Notes under the pieces: generated by a model
What the model was told of the DNA's origin: nothing
The model's input: only the letters and a program-made list of their open reading frames with translations
The model's database searches: none
Shown: piece after piece, positions 33,890 through 37,652 of the stretch
Layout: each line of letters opens with the position of its first letter
How positions within the stretch are numbered: the stretch's first letter is position 1
Position numbers and translations under genes: made by a program
Origin: Paracoccaceae bacterium
GTDB lineage: Bacteria > Pseudomonadota > Alphaproteobacteria > Rhodobacterales > Rhodobacteraceae
DNA: 37,652 nt
Direction of reading: 5' to 3'
NCBI GenBank assembly: GCA_020425125.1
Contig: JAGQRV010000023.1
Span: 1 to 37,652, forward strand

Positions 33890-34851
33890 CCCGACGCCTC
33901 GTCGGCGCGGTGCGGCGGCAGCATGATCTTCAGCGCGTCGGTCGACATGCTGAACCGGAACGGCCCGCGCGCGCGCCGCTTTTCGCCGTCGAAGGCCAGC
34001 AGGCTGGCGCCGCGACGGTGGATGTCGATGGTCAGATCGTCGGAGCTGAAGAAATCGTAGTCGCGGCCCGCCTCCACGCTGCCGATGGCCAACCGGAAGG
34101 CCATCCGCCACAGGTCCCGCCGGGTCGCGGCCCGGGCCACGAGGACGGCGAAATGGTCGTCCGAAATGGCGTCAGCGCCTTCGAGGCCGAACCGCTCCAA
34201 CTGGTATGCCGACCGGGCGACGAAGACAAGCGCGGTGCGCCGGGTCTCCTCGGTTCCGCCGAAGCGCAGCGTCACCTTCATCGGGCGGCGGAACCGCAGG
34301 AATGTGCGGATCAGCGACCAATGCGCGGCCAGCCGCCAGCGTCCCCAGCGCGAATAGACGGATTCGCGCGCCCTCAGCACGACGGGATAGATGCCGAGGC
34401 TGGCATTGTTCAGGAAACTCTGCCCGTTCACGACCCCGACCGAAATCGCGTGCGGCTCGCCGGATGCGATCTGCCTGGCGGCCTCGACCGGGTCCTCGTC
34501 AAATCCGAGCCCGCGGGCGAAATAGTTGAACGTGCCGAGCGGCAGCACCGCCATCGCCTGTGGCCGGCCGAGCATCGCCGCCGCGACGGCCGTTGCCGTT
34601 CCGTCGCCTCCGGCGGCCACGATCACATCTGCACCGTTCGTGCAGGCCCGGTCGACGAGGCGGCCGATCTCGTCCGGCGACGAGATCATTTCGAGTGTGG
34701 CGTCCTCGCCGAAGATCTTCAGGGACGACGCGATCGCATCCCGGTCGCGGGAGTTTCGCCCGGATTTCGGGTTCGCGATGATGGTGACCCTCCGCACCGG
34801 GCGGGCGGGGGAAGGGAAATCCGTGTCAGGGGCAGTGAAAGCAGTGTCCAT
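33886..34851 (-). CDS. Diacylglycerol kinase-like lipid kinase (DagK/YegS family)
   Basis: A 321-residue member of the DAGK catalytic family. The N-terminal nucleotide-binding domain has VTIIANPKSGRNSRDRDA, IVAAGGDGTATAVAAAMLG with the GGDGT motif and AVLPLGTFNYFARGLGFDED. The C-terminal beta domain has NASLGIYPVVLRARE and DISDDHFAVLVARA-type sequence (actual ADAISDDHFAVLVA). It would phosphorylate a lipid such as diacylglycerol, or a sphingoid-type base. I choose ATG 34851 (MDTAFTAPDTDFPSP); the open frame runs up to 34953, but the extra 34 basic residues have no family support, and neither start has a good ribosome binding site. Confidence 0.88.
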   Translation of the reverse strand: MDTAFTAPDTDFPSPARPVRRVTIIANPKSGRNSRDRDAIASSLKIFGEDATLEMISSPDEIGRLVDRACTNGADVIVAAGGDGTATAVAAAMLGRPQAMAVLPLGTFNYFARGLGFDEDPVEAARQIASGEPHAISVGVVNGQSFLNNASLGIYPVVLRARESVYSRWGRWRLAAHWSLIRTFLRFRRPMKVTLRFGGTEETRRTALVFVARSAYQLERFGLEGADAISDDHFAVLVARAATRRDLWRMAFRLAIGSVEAGRDYDFFSSDDLTIDIHRRGASLLAFDGEKRRARGPFRFSMSTDALKIMLPPHRADEASG

Positions 34852-35036
34852 CCGGCAGACCAGGGCTGTTGCGCACACGGGACAACGCGGCAGCACGAGA
34901 TTCGGTTTCCTGACATTGCGTCGGCGTTCTGCCGAGCGCCTGGTCGGCCGCACCGTCCGAAGAGATTTCTGTTTGCCTCACGCGTGGCCGGCGCCGGCCG
35001 GTGCCGCACCGTGCGGGAATCCCGTGGCGGCCCGGT

Positions 35037-35729
35037 TCAGAGATCGAGCGTTTCCATGACCTCCGGCGTCTTCACATCGACGTCGGGCAATGCGGCCACC
35101 AGCGCATCGGCCGACTGCTCCAGCAGCGGGAAGGTCCGGTAATGGCACGGAATCAGCGTCTTGAAGTCGAAGAAGGTCTTCGCGGCATAGGCGGCCCGCT
35201 TCATGTCCATGGTGAAATGGCCGCCGGCGCAAAGGATGCCGATCTCGGGGTGATGCAGCGCCTCGTAAAGCTCCATGTCCATGGTCACGTCCGTGTCGCC
35301 CGAAAAATAGATCGTGCGCCCGTCGTGTTCGATCATGTACCCGGCCTCGCCGCCGGTGTAGATCGGACCGCTGTCGCTGCCGATCGAGGACGAATGCAGC
35401 GCGTTGACCATGGTCACGCTGACCTCGCCCAGCCGTACTGTGCCGCCCTTGTTGAAGCCGACCCCGGCGATCCCTTGGGTGCTTTCCCACCAGGAGATCA
35501 GGTCGAAGATACCGACGACCGGGATCTCAAGCTCCTTCGCGATGGCGAGGATGTCGCCGGTATGGTCGAAATGGCCATGGCTCACGAGGATGTGCGTGGC
35601 CCCCGCGATGGCCTCGGCGCGGCGGTCGTCGGGAAACATCGGATTGCCCGCAAGCCAAGGGTCGACGAGCAGGATCTGATCGCCGATCTCGATGCGGAAC
35701 CCCGAATGTCCGAGCCATGTGATCTTCAT
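35037..35729 (-). CDS. Metallo-beta-lactamase-fold hydrolase, UPF0173 type
   Basis: A 230-residue hydrolase of the L-ascorbate-6-phosphate lactonase-like/UPF0173 group. It begins MKITWLGHSGFRIEIGDQIL, the family start, and has the metal motif HILVSHGHFDHTGD (HxHxDH), YFSGDTDVTMDMEL and the later metal His in TLIPCHYRTFPLL. The fold binds two metals; substrates are unknown for most members. GGAG lies 6 bases before the ATG at 35729; the open frame continues upstream to 35816 but enters the divergent ceramidase gene. It stands alone as a transcription unit. Confidence 0.93.
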   Translation of the reverse strand: MKITWLGHSGFRIEIGDQILLVDPWLAGNPMFPDDRRAEAIAGATHILVSHGHFDHTGDILAIAKELEIPVVGIFDLISWWESTQGIAGVGFNKGGTVRLGEVSVTMVNALHSSSIGSDSGPIYTGGEAGYMIEHDGRTIYFSGDTDVTMDMELYEALHHPEIGILCAGGHFTMDMKRAAYAAKTFFDFKTLIPCHYRTFPLLEQSADALVAALPDVDVKTPEVMETLDL

Positions 35730-35790
35730 GTGGCGCTCCGATTCTGCGTGTGTTTCTGTGTCCGTCTCGTGACTCCTAGCAGGCCAGCCG

Positions 35791-36462
35791 ATGGATCTCA
35801 CCCGCGCACTCGACATCTATTGCGAGCGCCTTGGCCCCGACTACTGGGCCGAGCCCCTGAACGCGGTCTCGAACGCGGCTTTCCTGCTCGCGGCCTACAT
35901 CATGTGGCGGCGGACGGCCGGACAGGGGCTGGAGCTCGCCCGCACGCTTTCGCTGATCCTCGCGGTTATCGGAGTGTCGTCCTTTCTTTGGCATACCCAT
36001 GCCCAGGTCTGGGCGGTGATCCTCGACAGCGGATCTATCGCAGTCTTCTCACTCGTCTACCTCTTCGCCGCAAATCGCGATTTCCTCGGCCTGCCGGTCT
36101 GGAAGGCGCTGGTCGCCACAGCGCTCTATCTGCCCTATGCGGCGGTGACGGGCGCGATCTTTGCGCGGCTCCCGTTCTTCTCGATCTCGGCGGAGTACTG
36201 GGGCCTTCCCGTTCTGATCCTGGCCTACGGGATCGGGTTGCGCCGCCAGGCGCCCGCAACTGCCTCGGGTCTCCTGATCGCCGCGGCGATGCTCTGCCTC
36301 TCGATCTCCGTTCGCAGCCTTGACAGTCCCCTCTGCAGCATCTGGCCCCATGGCACGCATTTCCTGTGGCACGTCCTGAACGGCGTGCTTCTGGGCTGGA
36401 TGATCGAGGTCTACCGCCGCCACATCCTGCGCCGGGTTCCGGTACGGGCAGCACAGCAATAG
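35791..36462 (+). CDS. Ceramidase-family (alkaline ceramidase-like) membrane hydrolase
   Basis: A 223-residue, seven-helix-type membrane protein. The N-terminus MDLTRALDIYCERLGPDYWA followed by EPLNAVSNAAFLLAAYI matches PF05875 ceramidases. The putative zinc ligands are SSFLWHTHAQ with the Asp of ILDSGSIAVF, and the C-terminal PHGTHFLWHVLNGVLLGW. These positions correspond to the conserved Ser, Asp and His residues of the family. In eukaryotes it cleaves ceramide to a sphingoid base and fatty acid; in bacteria the substrate is uncertain. It is divergent from the UPF0173 gene, with the two ATGs about 60 bases apart. Confidence 0.9.
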   Translation: MDLTRALDIYCERLGPDYWAEPLNAVSNAAFLLAAYIMWRRTAGQGLELARTLSLILAVIGVSSFLWHTHAQVWAVILDSGSIAVFSLVYLFAANRDFLGLPVWKALVATALYLPYAAVTGAIFARLPFFSISAEYWGLPVLILAYGIGLRRQAPATASGLLIAAAMLCLSISVRSLDSPLCSIWPHGTHFLWHVLNGVLLGWMIEVYRRHILRRVPVRAAQQ

Positions 36463-36755
36463 ATTGTGGCCGGTTACCTGCGATCCGGGCGCGCGGGGCT
36501 ACGGGGCGTGGCGGCACACCCGTCGTTGGCCTGCCCATTTGCAGCTCGCGCCGTGAATGCCGCAAGCGGACGCACACACTGACCCGATGGGTCTGCCTTT
36601 CCTGCGCGGTCGATGCCTTCGCCTCGGACGGCAGGCGCCGAAGGAATGCAAGCGGCATCTGCGCAAGACGCCACTCGGACCTCCGCGCCACATCCGGTTG
36701 CGGTGGCCGGGACGGGGCGGTATTGCCTCCGCTGACGGATCAGACGGAGACCGCC
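36463..36755. other. Intergenic region before gatCA
   Basis: A 293-base stretch between the ceramidase-like gene and gatC. It is GC-rich throughout. I found no convincing open reading frame, tRNA, terminator or repeat; the gatCA promoter is presumably here but no clear -35/-10 pair stands out. GGAG at its 3' end is the gatC ribosome binding site. Confidence 0.6.
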
Positions 36756-37043
36756 ATGTCGATCGATGAAGGCACCGCCGCCAAGGTGGCGAAGCTCGCC
36801 CGCATCCGGGTGGACCGGGCGGCGCTGCCCGCGCTGGCCGCGGAATTCAACACCATACTCGGTTTCATCGAGCAGCTTTCGGAAGTCGGTGTCGACGGTG
36901 TCGAGCCGATGACCAGCGTCACGCCGATGCGGCTCAAGCGGCGCGAGGACAAGGTGACCGACGGCAACCAGCAGGCCAAGGTTCTGGCCAATGCTCCCGA
37001 TGCGCGGGAAGGCTTCTTTGCCGTGCCGAAGGTGGTCGAATGA
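36756..37043 (+). CDS. gatC: Asp-tRNA(Asn)/Glu-tRNA(Gln) amidotransferase subunit C
   Basis: A 95-residue Gat[21 protein letters not shown] opens with the helical part that belts GatA and Gat[21 protein letters not shown] is the conserved middle, and [17 protein letters not shown] the conserved end. GatCAB amidates misacylated Glu-tRNA(Gln) or Asp-tRNA(Asn), GatC stabilising the complex. The ATG at 36756 has GGAG upstream and the length is normal. The stop overlaps the gatA start by four bases (ATGA), so gatC and gatA are coupled. Confidence 0.97.
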   Translation: MSIDEGTAAKVAKLARIRVDRAALPALAAEFNTILGFIEQLSEVGVDGVEPMTSVTPMRLKRREDKVTDGNQQAKVLANAPDAREGFFAVPKVVE

Positions 37044-37652
37044 GCGTCGAGATCACCGAATTGACCATTGCGGCGGCACGCGATGCGCTGCGCAAGAGCG
37101 AGGTCAGCGCGCTGGAACTGACCGAAGGCTGCCTTCGCGCGATCGACGGTGCCGGAGCCCTGAACGCCTTCGTCCACATGACCCCGGACATTGCCCGCGA
37201 CCGTGCGAAGGACGCCGATGCGCGCCTGAAGGCGGGTGACGCGCCTGCCATGTGCGGCATCCCGATCGGGATCAAGGATCTGTTCTGCACCGAAGGCGTG
37301 GCATCGCAGGCGGCGTCGAAGATCCTCGACGGCTTCCTGCCGCCCTATGAAAGCACCGTGACAGCGCAGCTTCGCGAGGCCGGCGCTGTGATGCTGGGCA
37401 AGCTCAACATGGACGAATTCGCCATGGGGAGCAGCAACGAGACCTCGACCTATGGCCCCGCGGTCAGCCCCTGGCGGCGTAGCGGCGGGGACGCGCCGCT
37501 GACGCCCGGCGGGTCTTCGGGCGGGTCGGCGGCGGCGGTCTCGGCCGGGCTCTGCCTGGCTGCGACCGGCACCGACACGGGGGGCTCGATCCGCCAGCCG
37601 GCAGCCTTCACCGGCATCACCGGGCTGAAGCCGACCTATGGCCGCTGCTCGC
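37040..37652 (+). CDS. gatA: Asp-tRNA(Asn)/Glu-tRNA(Gln) amidotransferase subunit A, 5' part
   Basis: The frame opens at ATG 37040, overlapping the gatC stop, and stays open to the end of the window, about 204 residues of an expected 490. Amidase-signature residues are present: the catalytic Lys in [12 protein letters not shown], then [15 protein letters not shown], the Ser of the [14 protein letters not shown] block, and the nucleophilic Ser in [13 protein letters not shown]. GatA releases ammonia from glutamine for the transamidation. Only the C-terminal part is missing; nothing suggests it is broken. Confidence 0.96.
   Translation, partial: MSVEITELTIAAARDALRKSEVSALELTEGCLRAIDGAGALNAFVHMTPDIARDRAKDADARLKAGDAPAMCGIPIGIKDLFCTEGVASQAASKILDGFLPPYESTVTAQLREAGAVMLGKLNMDEFAMGSSNETSTYGPAVSPWRRSGGDAPLTPGGSSGGSAAAVSAGLCLAATGTDTGGSIRQPAAFTGITGLKPTYGRCS

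Overview
The window looks like chromosomal DNA from a high-GC alphaproteobacterium, most likely a marine or halotolerant member of the Rhodobacterales. The reasons are the cobS / J-domain / bolA neighbourhood, the aerobic cobalamin genes cobS and cobQ, the single-domain xylose ABC ATPase, and protein sequences typical of that order. It is dense with genes (about 40 plus one tRNA). I see no insertion sequence, prophage, CRISPR array or rRNA. The species call is inference.

Layout. 1-2550: 5' end of cobS (minus strand), an unrecognised membrane protein, a J-domain protein and a BolA protein. 2714-5683: a plus-strand run of an AI-2E-type permease, a small membrane protein and an HlyD-type membrane fusion protein, followed by tRNA-Cys(GCA) on the minus strand. 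5968-8069: a divergent isoaspartyl-methyltransferase-like protein and a TolC-type outer membrane channel. 8079-11986: cobQ, a small conserved protein with a clear terminator, efp, a DUF4386-like membrane protein and a DUF302 protein. 12199-19562: a complete D-xylose locus, xylF-xylH-xylG-xylB-xylA on the minus strand with a divergent ROK regulator (xylR). An AT-rich palindrome in the shared promoter region is the likely operator. 19578-23003: a three-gene minus-strand operon of gpsA-like dehydrogenase, HAD phosphatase and glucosylglycerol-phosphate synthase, which together would make the compatible solute glucosylglycerol from DHAP and a nucleotide glucose. 23284-25789: a LysR regulator, dtd and a PfkB sugar kinase with a LacI-type operator-like site upstream. 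25947-31535: a six-gene minus-strand cluster of a 27-residue membrane peptide, XpaC-like, TelA-like, DUF2927 lipoprotein, SPFH/GYF_2 protein and double zinc-ribbon membrane protein. 31626-37652: rluB-type pseudouridine synthase, tadA, metallophosphoesterase and lipid kinase (overlapping), a UPF0173-type hydrolase, a ceramidase-family membrane protein, and gatC with the 5' part of gatA.

How the genes work together. The xylose locus is self-contained: periplasmic binding protein, permease, ATPase, xylulokinase, isomerase and repressor. The glucosylglycerol operon includes its own glycerol-3-phosphate supply, which suggests the whole pathway is switched on by one signal, probably salt. The XpaC-TelA-SPFH cluster is the least understood multi-gene unit here and looks like a membrane-associated stress or envelope-maintenance system; its function cannot be read from sequence alone. 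The translation-quality genes (efp, dtd, tadA, gatCA, rluB, tRNA-Cys) are scattered housekeeping functions.
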